This document shows positions 14,015 to 20,119 of a stretch of 50,714 bases of DNA, one piece after another. A model generated the notes under the pieces. It did no database searches, had not been told where the DNA came from, and was given only the letters and a program-made list of their open reading frames with translations. Numbering within the stretch: position 1 is the stretch's first letter; each line of letters begins with the position of its first letter. Location: positions 1 to 50,714 of IMG/VR virus record IMGVR_UViG_3300032156_000016, one strand, 5' to 3'. The stretch comes from a virus. Made by a program: the position numbers and the translations under genes.

Positions 14015-14125
14015 TCACCCTACGTTTACTACGTCGCATCCAAATTTTTTCTGCAACTCAATACAGATTAGGTAGCGATACGGAAGCCGGAATTCTGGTA
14101 TGTAGGATAGTCCGGCAACACCCAT
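14015..14125 (-). CDS. Possible very small protein, 36 aa
   Basis: ATG 14125 follows the stop of the membrane-protein gene by 11 bp, with AAAGGGAAA as SD. The product (MGVAGLSYIPEFRLPYRYLI...) ends KKFGCDVVNVG. A longer frame from GTG 14221 would lie inside the membrane-protein gene and is less likely. It is not recognised. Confidence 0.42.
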   Translation of the reverse strand: MGVAGLSYIPEFRLPYRYLICIELQKKFGCDVVNVG

Positions 14126-14136
14126 AACACTGTAAA

Positions 14137-14319
14137 TTATTTCCCTTTCCGTAAAGCAACAAAGAAAAATGCTCCCCAAAGCCCTATAATCATGGGAATA
14201 TTCCATCCCATAATCTGCCACTGAGACTCAAGTAACAATTTAGACGGAAAGCAGAACGCCACGAATGTTACCAAAAAATCTGTAACATTCGCCAAAATAT
14301 TTGTTTTATAACCGTACAT
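14137..14319 (-). CDS. Small membrane protein, 60 aa
   Basis: Two hydrophobic stretches (ILANVTDFLVTFVAFCF and IPMIIGLWGAFFFVAL) separated by a short polar loop, then a basic end (RKGK), predict a two-span inner-membrane protein. The SD GGGGAG is well placed before ATG 14319. It overlaps the preceding gene by 14 bp. Early position argues against a lysis role. Confidence 0.65.
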   Translation of the reverse strand: MYGYKTNILANVTDFLVTFVAFCFPSKLLLESQWQIMGWNIPMIIGLWGAFFFVALRKGK

Positions 14320-14521
14320 TTTGACGCTCCCCTGTTAAGATTAATACAGCAACTTCGGGATTTATTGTTTCGATACGCTTGAAAATCCTGGTTCGTTCTG
14401 CAAGTAATCTTTTCATTTCTCCACTGTCGTTCGAGTCCTGAAATTTTTCTAGATTTCTCTCGAAAGCGACCATGAGATTTTCTAGAAGCATTTCATCACG
14501 AAGCGAAACTAAAGTAAACAT
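14306..14521 (-). CDS. Hypothetical helical protein, 71 aa
   Basis: The start MFTLVSLRDEMLLENLMVAF at 14521 was chosen because AAAGAGAGCAG precedes it. An upstream in-frame ATG (14584) would add 21 residues without a clear SD. The product is alpha-helical and charged (KRLLAERTRIFKRIETINPE). It is the second gene of the leftward arm and may be read from the hub through or past the terminator at 14739. The function is unknown. Confidence 0.6.
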   Translation of the reverse strand: MFTLVSLRDEMLLENLMVAFERNLEKFQDSNDSGEMKRLLAERTRIFKRIETINPEVAVLILTGERQNVRL

Positions 14522-14585
14522 TACTGCTCTCTTTTCTGGAAAGAAATCCAAAAAACTTGGGAAAATCGCCAAAGTAGTCCCCAAG

Positions 14586-14736
14586 AAGTAGTTTTTTCAG
14601 CTATATCGCAATTATCTTAAGTGGGTTAAAAGACCCAAGTGGGTTAAAAGACCCATTTGAGATATAGTGCCGTTTTTAAGGTATATCTCAATTGAGATTT
14701 AACATATTAATTACGGTATAGCTGAAGCATAGGCAC
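14586..14736. promoter_or_regulatory. Repeat-containing gap, probable operator/promoter zone
   Basis: This gap carries two tandem copies of the 16-bp palindrome TGGGT-TAAAAG-ACCCA (14622-14637 and 14640-14655). It also holds the inverted words TGAGATATAG and GGTATATCTCA, and one TTACGGTATA (14711-14720). The same words recur on the other side of the 161-residue gene. It lies just downstream of that gene's terminator and upstream of the remaining leftward genes, so it probably holds their promoter under shared control. Confidence 0.6.
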
Positions 14737-14738
14737 AA

Positions 14739-14767
14739 AAAAGAGGAGCTTATTAGACTCCTCTTTT
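14739..14767 (-). terminator. Rho-independent terminator of the 161-aa gene
   Basis: A 10-bp stem, AAAAGAGGAG (14739-14748) with CTCCTCTTTT (14758-14767), and a 9-nt loop lie 17 bp after the stop codon. In leftward sense the stem runs directly into TTTTTT. This isolates the 161-residue gene as its own transcription unit. Confidence 0.85.
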
Positions 14768-14784
14768 CGCGTGCCGAAAGCGCC

Positions 14785-15270
14785 CTATTTCGACTTGAGC
14801 AAAACGGACGCGATTTGATCAGCGTCAAGACCCGCGTCCTGCAAGCTTCTCGCAAGATTCGAGAGCTTGTCGATTGGATCGATGACCTTTTTGAGCGGAC
14901 GATGGTTATCCGCCTCATTGCGAGCCTTTTCCTGCTCTGCTTGCGCCGCGGCCTCGTTCGCCTTACGCTGCGTTTCGATACTTGTCCGGTGTTCGTCGAG
15001 CGCCGCGATGATGTTGTCAACTCCAATTGACTCGACCATCGCTAGCACACCGAGAAGGTTCGGAACCGAACACGAAATGAAGCGCTGCTTAAAGCCACGT
15101 TTCACTTGTACGACTGGGTTAGTTGTACGTTGTGAGATCGCTGCGGTATTCGTGTCATCGAAATACTTGTCGCCGGTATGGAGCAGAACCGATTCCATAC
15201 CTTGCGTCAAGTTTAGTTCTCTCGCAAGATCAACAAGGGTCTGCAAAGTGACGACGATCTTTTTTGGCAT
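14785..15270 (-). CDS. Unrecognised 161-aa GC-rich gene next to the repeat hub, possible DNA-binding protein
   Basis: The product begins MPKKIVVTLQTLVDLARELN. It has a central KRGFKQRFISCSVPNLLGVL and a long Ala/Glu/Arg helix (about residues 95-125), ending LDADQIASVLLKSK. I do not recognise it. The base composition is clearly GC-richer than its neighbours, a sign of separate origin. The same palindromes and TTACGGTATA words occur on both sides of it, and it has its own terminator. This is the usual layout of a regulator or replication/partition protein with its binding sites. The SD GGGAG is displayed in a hairpin loop. Confidence 0.7.
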   Translation of the reverse strand: MPKKIVVTLQTLVDLARELNLTQGMESVLLHTGDKYFDDTNTAAISQRTTNPVVQVKRGFKQRFISCSVPNLLGVLAMVESIGVDNIIAALDEHRTSIETQRKANEAAAQAEQEKARNEADNHRPLKKVIDPIDKLSNLARSLQDAGLDADQIASVLLKSK

Positions 15271-15271
15271 G

Positions 15272-15346
15272 TTACACGCTCCCCGTGTAATGGGTTATTG
15301 AAACGTATAGGCGCAACACTTACTAAAGTGTTACGCTTGCGTTTCA
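15272..15346 (-). promoter_or_regulatory. Hairpin-rich leader of the 161-aa gene
   Basis: TTACACG (15272-15278) and CGTGTAA (15284-15290) form a perfect 7-bp hairpin whose 5-nt loop is exactly the SD (GGGAG on the coding strand), one base before ATG 15270. Just upstream, TGAAACG (15299-15305) pairs with CGTTTCA (15340-15346) and encloses AACACTT-ACTA-AAGTGTT (15315-15332). Both hairpins would precede the start codon in the mRNA. Confidence 0.6.
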
Positions 15347-15352
15347 GTTATC

Positions 15353-16270
15353 AATGAACGTACTAACACCGAAGCGCTCACCGCTTCCGGCGTCGCGACG
15401 GGCTACTGCAAGCTGCATGCCAAGCGAAGCGACGATTGCGTAAGTGCTTTGATTGCAACGAGTTAAAGATGCCGGCATGGTTTGGCATGGCTTATGAATT
15501 GCGCTATAGTTGAAAAGCGCGCGTTCATTGGGTACGCAGCCCCAACGCTAAGTGACGTAACGACAACGGTTTAAGTTATACCGTATCTTTTACGCCCCTA
15601 GCATATACCGCGCCAATCGGGTTCGGGTCATTTGACCCAGGCGAGAGCGGCGCAACCGCTTTAATTGGAACGGGTTGCACTATACCGTAACTTATAGACA
15701 GCAACGATCCACTTGCGTCATTTTACCCATGGGCCAAGTGCTTTGTTTACAATGAGTTGACGATTGGTGTGGGTGCTTTGACCCAAACGGGACGTATCGG
15801 CATGAGATATGCGCCGAGTTAAGTGGAGTGGTGACAAGCAGTTACGGTATATCGGAAGGATTACGACGACGCCGTTTCGTGGGTGCTTTGACCCATTACG
15901 GTATGTCATAAGATATGCGATAAAGACTGATCGCCCGCGCCTGAGCGCAAAGAATACGCGATGATACTTACTAATCACAGCAACGCCATATGTGACAACG
16001 ACTTACAACGACTTCGCGCCTATACGTCACATTAATTATTGCGTCATAGTTTAACCTGCTGTCGCATATAGCGTTGGGTGCGTAGGCCCAGGGGCGATCT
16101 CACACATGGCGACACTCTCGGCGCACCGCTGGTTGAATATACACACCAAAGATAGTTTTGCATTTGAAGTTATTTCTTTACGTTTCTTTATATTCTTTTT
16201 TATTCTATTATTAAAACAAACAAACAGTGCTTATAAGCGCATATAAGCGAATCGTAGTTTCTTTATATAA
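15353..16270. promoter_or_regulatory. Divergent hub with iterated palindromes, candidate operator cluster or origin
   Basis: No gene is supported here. Repeats seen: the TGGGT-N6-ACCCA family at 15529-15544 (variant), 15624-15639, 15770-15785, 15880-15895 and 16075-16090 (variant); TTACGGTATA or its complement at 15577-15586, 15681-15690, 15842-15851 and 15896-15905; AGATATGCG near 15805 and 15911; and a longer direct repeat AAGTGCTTTG...GAGTT at 15443-15465 and 15736-15758. The region is GC-rich to about 16.13 kb, then AT-rich. It separates the two transcription arms, so operators, an origin or a partition site are all possible. Confidence 0.65.
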
Positions 16271-16275
16271 AAGCA

Positions 16276-16303
16276 TTGACACAAGTAACGTATTTGTTAT
16301 CAT
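16276..16303 (+). promoter_or_regulatory. Sigma70-type promoter of the rightward (late) arm
   Basis: TTGACA (16276-16281), a 16-bp spacer and TATCAT (16298-16303) form a near-consensus promoter at the left edge of the rightward arm. Transcription would start near 16310, exactly where the first leader hairpin begins. It is the best promoter seen for the structural genes. Confidence 0.75.
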
Positions 16304-16309
16304 GCGAGT

Positions 16310-16401
16310 AAGGGTTCTCCTCCAGTTCCAGGCTGCGAAACCCTTGTGTGCATGGACGGCGGGTGCCGGTTCGATTTCCTCCCTTCCTCGTTCCGGCACC
16401 C
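16310..16401 (+). promoter_or_regulatory. Two consecutive leader hairpins after the late promoter
   Basis: AAGGGTT (16310-16316) pairs with AACCCTT (16339-16345), and GGGTGCCGG (16361-16369) pairs perfectly with CCGGCACCC (16393-16401). Two stem-loops at the very 5' end of a long operon resemble in layout the PUT antitermination RNA of HK022. The comparison is positional only; I see no sequence match. Confidence 0.45.
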
Positions 16402-16428
16402 ATTACAAACGAAACAAACATATAACGA

Positions 16429-16839
16429 ATGTATAATGAAACCATTGAATCGTTACGAGATCAGATGAATATAGACCATACATGCTTAGGGAAATATGCA
16501 CTTGATGGATATATACATGATTTAAAAGCGGCGGTAGCGTTATTATTGAAGGAATATAATAGTAGAAAAACTGAAACGAAAAAAGAAGCGAAAGTAACAA
16601 CTAAAGATAAGGCTACTATTAATGATTTGTTAGAGTTATGTCCCGAAGAACATATGATTGAATTAAGAAAGAAATTTGACGGCGCGAAGATTGGTTCTGT
16701 TGAACGGTGGAAGATAGCGAAAGAAGCGTTAGATTTGACGGTAAATGAAGAAACAGGGAAATGGCGCATTGTTTTAGCGAGTAAGTTGTTGAATGTTTCT
16801 TTTCAGACTTTGTATTCACTTGCAAGAAAGAATAAATGA
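16429..16839 (+). CDS. First rightward gene, possible regulator, 136 aa
   Basis: The product (MYNETIESLRDQMNIDHTCL...) is helical with a Lys-rich linker (KTETKKEAKVTTKDK). Its C-terminal section (GKWRIVLASKLLNVSFQTLY) could be a helix-turn-helix. It is followed by a strong terminator-like hairpin, so it forms a short unit of its own. A late-gene regulator or a small terminase-like DNA-binding protein is conceivable, but neither is shown. The SD before ATG 16429 is weak; GAGATCAG before an internal ATG at 16465 is an alternative. Confidence 0.6.
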   Translation: MYNETIESLRDQMNIDHTCLGKYALDGYIHDLKAAVALLLKEYNSRKTETKKEAKVTTKDKATINDLLELCPEEHMIELRKKFDGAKIGSVERWKIAKEALDLTVNEETGKWRIVLASKLLNVSFQTLYSLARKNK

Positions 16840-16895
16840 TAAATATATGTACGATTCATTGTAGAATTATATGCCAATCGTTCGGCAGCCGCGTG

Positions 16896-16946
16896 GGGCG
16901 GTACTTCAGTTTGGGCGTGCTGAGTACCGCCCTATTTCTTTTCTTT
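16896..16946 (+). terminator. Terminator or attenuator after the first rightward gene
   Basis: GGGCGGTAC (16896-16904) pairs with GTACCGCCC (16924-16932), extended by TCAG/CTGA, and is followed by a pyrimidine-rich run TATTTCTTTTCTTT. It would limit read-through from the promoter at 16276 into the virion genes unless antitermination occurs. Confidence 0.7.
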
Positions 16947-16965
16947 AGTAGAGAGGGATTGTAAT

Positions 16966-17469
16966 ATGAAAATGGTGTTTACTGATTCAACGACTTTTGC
17001 GTTCCCAAATTTGGCTACAAGTAATACAGCTATAACGGCGACAATCCCGATGGCGATTAGAAAAGGGAGACACCCACAAGATTGCGATGTTAGTAGTTTA
17101 ATAGATGTTCTTATTTCATATAATTTTAGTCATGCAAATGAAACCGGAAAATTTTTAATTATAACTGGATATGTGGGATATGGGACTTCATATGTTGTAG
17201 GCCCACCTGCTAATGGAGTTCAAGTTTATTTTCGTAAACATTCGCTTATGACAAATCATGCTTCTCCTTTGACATTACAAAATAGTGCAGCACCAGTTAG
17301 CGGAATAGAAAGACTTACAGTTGTTCCTCCAGTTACGGCCCTTGCTGCTACATATTCAGATTCATTTATGAATGCTTCATTATATCCCTGGGATTATCTT
17401 TATCTTTCTGTAGCCCCAACATATACTGTTGGTTCTATTCAAGTAGTTGTTCGTGGGTATTCAATATAA
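16966..17469 (+). CDS. Putative virion-associated beta-rich protein, 167 aa
   Basis: ATG 16966 has the SD GAGAGGG. The product is rich in Thr, Ser, Val and Tyr with alternating beta pattern (FLIITGYVGYGTSYVVG, LYLSVAPTYTVGSIQVVV). This is typical of capsid decoration or fibre-like proteins. It lies first in the virion gene string. The product of 18970-19431 has a similar style and C-terminal pattern (YTGGTITACPVGWIE). The family is not recognised. Confidence 0.6.
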   Translation: MKMVFTDSTTFAFPNLATSNTAITATIPMAIRKGRHPQDCDVSSLIDVLISYNFSHANETGKFLIITGYVGYGTSYVVGPPANGVQVYFRKHSLMTNHASPLTLQNSAAPVSGIERLTVVPPVTALAATYSDSFMNASLYPWDYLYLSVAPTYTVGSIQVVVRGYSI

Positions 17470-17476
17470 ATATAAT

Positions 17477-17710
17477 ATGGCAATTCATTATGATTTAAAA
17501 CGCGACGTTGTAATTATAGACGAACGAGAGATTAAGTCTGAAGTTATTAAATTAGTATTCCCATTATTTCTAAGAGAGGCATGTAATCGAAAAGTTAAGT
17601 ATATTGGAAAGCACACAATAGGAATAGACAATCATTCAATATTAAGAGATATAGCATTCTTTTATCAACTAGACGAAATGTTTCCTGAAATGTTTACAAT
17701 AAATGCGTAG
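17477..17710 (+). CDS. Hypothetical protein, 77 aa
   Basis: The product (MAIHYDLKRDVVIIDEREIK...) ends LDEMFPEMFTINA. ATG 17477 was chosen over an in-frame GTG at 17447 that lies inside the upstream gene. It is not recognised; it looks alpha/beta. The stop codon lies within the first stem of the structured element at 17705. Confidence 0.6.
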   Translation: MAIHYDLKRDVVIIDEREIKSEVIKLVFPLFLREACNRKVKYIGKHTIGIDNHSILRDIAFFYQLDEMFPEMFTINA

Positions 17711-17805
17711 CGCGGATTATAATATATCCTCGCGAGCAAGCGAATCCTGTTTCTATACTTTTTTGTGGGGAAAAGTGTGGACTGGTGGATTAGTCTGCGC
17801 TACGC
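17705..17805 (+). ncRNA. 101-nt multi-helix RNA candidate closed by a 9-bp stem
   Basis: GCGTAGCGC (17705-17713) pairs perfectly with GCGCTACGC (17797-17805). Inside are GGAT/ATCC (17714-17729), CGC-GAGCAA-GCG, ACTTTT/AAAAGT (17757-17776) and GACT/AGTC (17780-17795). The ring of short hairpins inside a closing helix resembles the element at 12542-12681. It overlaps the upstream stop codon and ends about 15 nt before the SD of the next gene. Confidence 0.5.
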
Positions 17806-17829
17806 GCTAAATTTAGACGGAGGATTAAT

Positions 17830-18012
17830 ATGGCGTACATTTGGGCAGAATTTATTGCTGAGATTACAGATCGAAAGGATGCGCTTCAAGCTCAGTATGA
17901 TTCACTTGAAGCGCAAAATGCGATTGTAGAAGCAAATCTTCTTGTTGTAACTAACCGATTAGCAAAACTTGAAGACCTTCTTGATGATGTAGAAACATTT
18001 ACTGAAGGTTAA
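17830..18012 (+). CDS. Small coiled-coil protein, 60 aa (tandem paralogue 1)
   Basis: The product starts MAYIWAEFIAEITDRKDALQ, then AQYDSLEAQN, and ends LEDLLDDVETFTEG. The heptad spacing of Leu/Ala/Val predicts one long coiled-coil helix. It has the strong SD ACGGAGGA. The next gene encodes a close relative of the same length. It is probably a small structural or assembly protein. Confidence 0.68.
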   Translation: MAYIWAEFIAEITDRKDALQAQYDSLEAQNAIVEANLLVVTNRLAKLEDLLDDVETFTEG

Positions 18013-18039
18013 TGATATAATAATTCACGGAGGATTATC

Positions 18040-18219
18040 ATGGCCTTGAAATGGCAAGCATATGCCGATGAAATACAGAACAGAATTGATGCTGCAACTG
18101 CGGCGTCTGATTCACTAGAAGCCCAGAGCCTTGTTCTTGAGGGTCAAATGACTGTGCTTCTGGCCGATATCGTAGAACTTGATGATCTTATTGATGATCT
18201 TGAAACATTTGAATCATAA
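18040..18219 (+). CDS. Small coiled-coil protein, 59 aa (tandem paralogue 2)
   Basis: It is encoded from ATG 18040 (SD ACGGAGGA) to TAA 18219 and begins MALKWQAYADEIQNRIDAAT. Shared features with the preceding product are the initial MA--W-----EI--R-DA, the central DSLEAQ and the acidic end DLETF. It is a tandem duplication that has diverged in sequence but kept its length and coiled-coil form. The stop overlaps the next start. Confidence 0.65.
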   Translation: MALKWQAYADEIQNRIDAATAASDSLEAQSLVLEGQMTVLLADIVELDDLIDDLETFES

Positions 18220-18968
18220 TGAAGAGAAATTATTTTAATATCGAAAATAGAAAAGATTTTGCCGACCGCCTTGAAAAGTTAAGAGCAAGAAAAGAAAGAA
18301 TACAAAAGAACAAAGAAGCAAAGCTACAAAAAATAGCTCAACGCAAGGCGGGTATTAAAGAGATTTCTCCACCAGTAGATGTCCATGATTCTGATCTTAA
18401 GGAAGTTATGGGCATTGATGTGAAGAAGTTTATCCGCTTGATTAAGAAACGATCTGGTGGAAACGATCTTCATATGATGGTGGATATGGTACAGGCGCAA
18501 TCTGCGCTTTCTACTTTAGCTATTGTTGAGAGTATACAGAATAATATTAATAGGAAAGGTATTGATAACATATCGACTGATGATAGGGTTAAGATGCTTA
18601 ATTCTATTAAGGGGGCGATATCTTCATCCAATGAAACATTAAAGGCATTAGGTATAAGTAAAATATCACGCGAGTCTGATGCGCCTGATGATAATGCATT
18701 AAAGATACTTCTTGATGAAGATTTAAAGTATAACATACCTCCAAGTTTAAAGCAAGAGTTTCTTTCTTTTAGTGGCGATATAGAGAGAGCGTCGGTTCCT
18801 ACCATCTCTGACATCTCCTCATCAGAGAAATCTGCTGCACCTGACTCGACAGCCGATGCTCTCTCGCTTATTAAGAAGCCAATTGAATCGTATGAAGAAG
18901 AAAATAAAGAAGGTCGTTCTGCTGGAATTATTAATGCTGATAAAGTAACCGTTAGGGAGCTTGGTTAA
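18219..18968 (+). CDS. Lys-rich helical protein, 249 aa, possible small terminase or scaffold-like
   Basis: The N-terminus is a very basic coiled-coil-like helix (RLEKLRARKERIQKNKEAKL). A central conserved-looking helical domain follows (MGIDVKKFIRLIKKRSGG ... MVDMVQAQSALSTLAIVESI), and the tail is acidic and Ser-rich (ISDISSSEKSAAPDSTADAL). Its position upstream of packaging genes and its DNA-binding-like N-terminus make a small-terminase role conceivable, but I see no family signature. Confidence 0.6.
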   Translation: MKRNYFNIENRKDFADRLEKLRARKERIQKNKEAKLQKIAQRKAGIKEISPPVDVHDSDLKEVMGIDVKKFIRLIKKRSGGNDLHMMVDMVQAQSALSTLAIVESIQNNINRKGIDNISTDDRVKMLNSIKGAISSSNETLKALGISKISRESDAPDDNALKILLDEDLKYNIPPSLKQEFLSFSGDIERASVPTISDISSSEKSAAPDSTADALSLIKKPIESYEEENKEGRSAGIINADKVTVRELG

Positions 18969-18969
18969 T

Positions 18970-19431
18970 ATGGCTCAACTTTTGGTGTTGCCTACTTTTG
19001 AGATTGCATTACCTAATGACGATGGCGTTCCGAGAGGAAAAAAACAATTATTTAGAGAAGAATCTCCAACATCTCCTGTTACATTTCTTCAGGTGTGGAT
19101 TAAATGGGTTAATGTAACTGGTGGCAATACCGATAGTATTGGAAATTTAAGTGCATTTGTATATGGGACAGCATTTGGTGAATCATATCCTATAGAACTT
19201 TTCTTTTCTGATGTTGATGAAGATGAAGTTACTACTTATCAACCCTTTGAATTATTTGCATTGGCTGATCCGGCAGACGGATTTAAATTACTTCGATTGG
19301 GTAATTTTAATATACAAGACGGAAGATCATTAAGAATGTTTGGAGAGAATATTTATTTTAAGTTAGATGTTGCGGGTACAGCATATACTGGTGGAACGAT
19401 TACAGCATGTCCAGTTGGGTGGATAGAATGA
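18970..19431 (+). CDS. Putative virion beta-sandwich protein, 153 aa
   Basis: ATG 18970 (MAQLLVLPTFEIALPNDDGV) has AGGGAG upstream. The product is beta-rich with acidic loops (FFSDVDEDEVTTYQPFELFA) and a Gly/Thr end. This style fits head decoration or tail-adaptor proteins. The family is not recognised. The stop overlaps the next ATG (ATGA). Confidence 0.58.
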   Translation: MAQLLVLPTFEIALPNDDGVPRGKKQLFREESPTSPVTFLQVWIKWVNVTGGNTDSIGNLSAFVYGTAFGESYPIELFFSDVDEDEVTTYQPFELFALADPADGFKLLRLGNFNIQDGRSLRMFGENIYFKLDVAGTAYTGGTITACPVGWIE

Positions 19432-19676
19432 ATGAAGTACTTAGTAAATGTTCAATTAGAGATATAGAGTTCAGGTTAGGATTAATTAATGCTGTTATTG
19501 AAGAAGCGCAACAAGCTGGAGATGAACGCTGGAAGAATTTGGTTTCACAGCAAACAGAATTAAGTGAAGCTTTGGTTGAGAAGCGAATTGCTAATGGAGA
19601 AAAACCAGAGCCGATTGTTGTTAACTTAAAAACTCTTAATTTCAAGGCAACAAAAATGCCATTAAAGAAGGAGTAA
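19428..19676 (+). CDS. Small helical protein, 82 aa
   Basis: ATG 19428 overlaps the upstream stop. The first half is helical and charged (IRDIEFRLGLINAVIEEAQQ), the second half basic (KTLNFKATKMPLKKE). It is a possible assembly or chaperone factor. It is not recognised. Confidence 0.6.
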   Translation: MNEVLSKCSIRDIEFRLGLINAVIEEAQQAGDERWKNLVSQQTELSEALVEKRIANGEKPEPIVVNLKTLNFKATKMPLKKE

Positions 19677-19680
19677 TAAA

Positions 19681-20112
19681 ATGGCAGAAGGCGACGGAGC
19701 TATATTTAACAATGCGAAAGAACAATTGCTTCTTGGCGCACTTCATTTAACTACGGATACTATTAAGATTATTTTAGTAGCTGCGTGGACGGCTACTGTT
19801 GATGGAGAAATTACATATACTACATTTCAGGGAGTTACGGAACTAACTACTGGTAGTGGGTATAATGTAGGCGGGGAAACTTTAAGTAATAAAGCAGTAA
19901 CACAAGATGATGGTGCTAATACTGCATATTGGGATAATACAGTAGATATTACATGGACAGCGTTAAATAAAGGAACTCCGAGTCACGCAGTTATTTATAG
20001 TGATACTCATGCAAGTAAGGCTGCAATTTGTTATTGGATATTAGGCCGTGCATCAAATGGTAGTGATTACAAAGTAGCATTTGGTAGTGGTGGAATTATA
20101 GTATTATCATAA
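19681..20112 (+). CDS. Widespread phage virion protein family (MAEGDGAI...), 143 aa
   Basis: The start MAEGDGAIFNNAKEQLLLG, the middle GSGYNVGGETLSNKAVTQDD and DITWTALNKGTPSHAVIYSD, and the end YWILGRASNGSDYKVAFGSG match a pattern I recall from a very common family of small beta-rich tailed-phage proteins. It is often annotated as hypothetical or structural. It probably decorates the capsid or forms part of a fibre; its exact place is unknown. It lies 5 bp after the preceding gene, in front of the repeat protein. Confidence 0.75.
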   Translation: MAEGDGAIFNNAKEQLLLGALHLTTDTIKIILVAAWTATVDGEITYTTFQGVTELTTGSGYNVGGETLSNKAVTQDDGANTAYWDNTVDITWTALNKGTPSHAVIYSDTHASKAAICYWILGRASNGSDYKVAFGSGGIIVLS

Positions 20113-20119
20113 GGAAATT

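Noticed and set aside
14015-14221. A 68-aa protein from GTG 14221
   Set aside because: Most of it lies inside the better-supported membrane-protein gene and it lacks an SD; a shorter 36-aa frame from ATG 14125 was kept at low confidence.
16361-16401. A tRNA-like 3' end (GGTTCGAT and GGCACCCA words) suggesting a tRNA gene or attachment site
   Set aside because: The T-stem does not pair, no anticodon or D-arm fits, and the segment is better explained as a perfect 9-bp hairpin. No integrase gene is visible to support an attachment site.
18810-18830. A hammerhead ribozyme core word (CTGATGAG) on the minus strand
   Set aside because: No matching GAAA strand or closing helices are found, and it lies inside a coding region.
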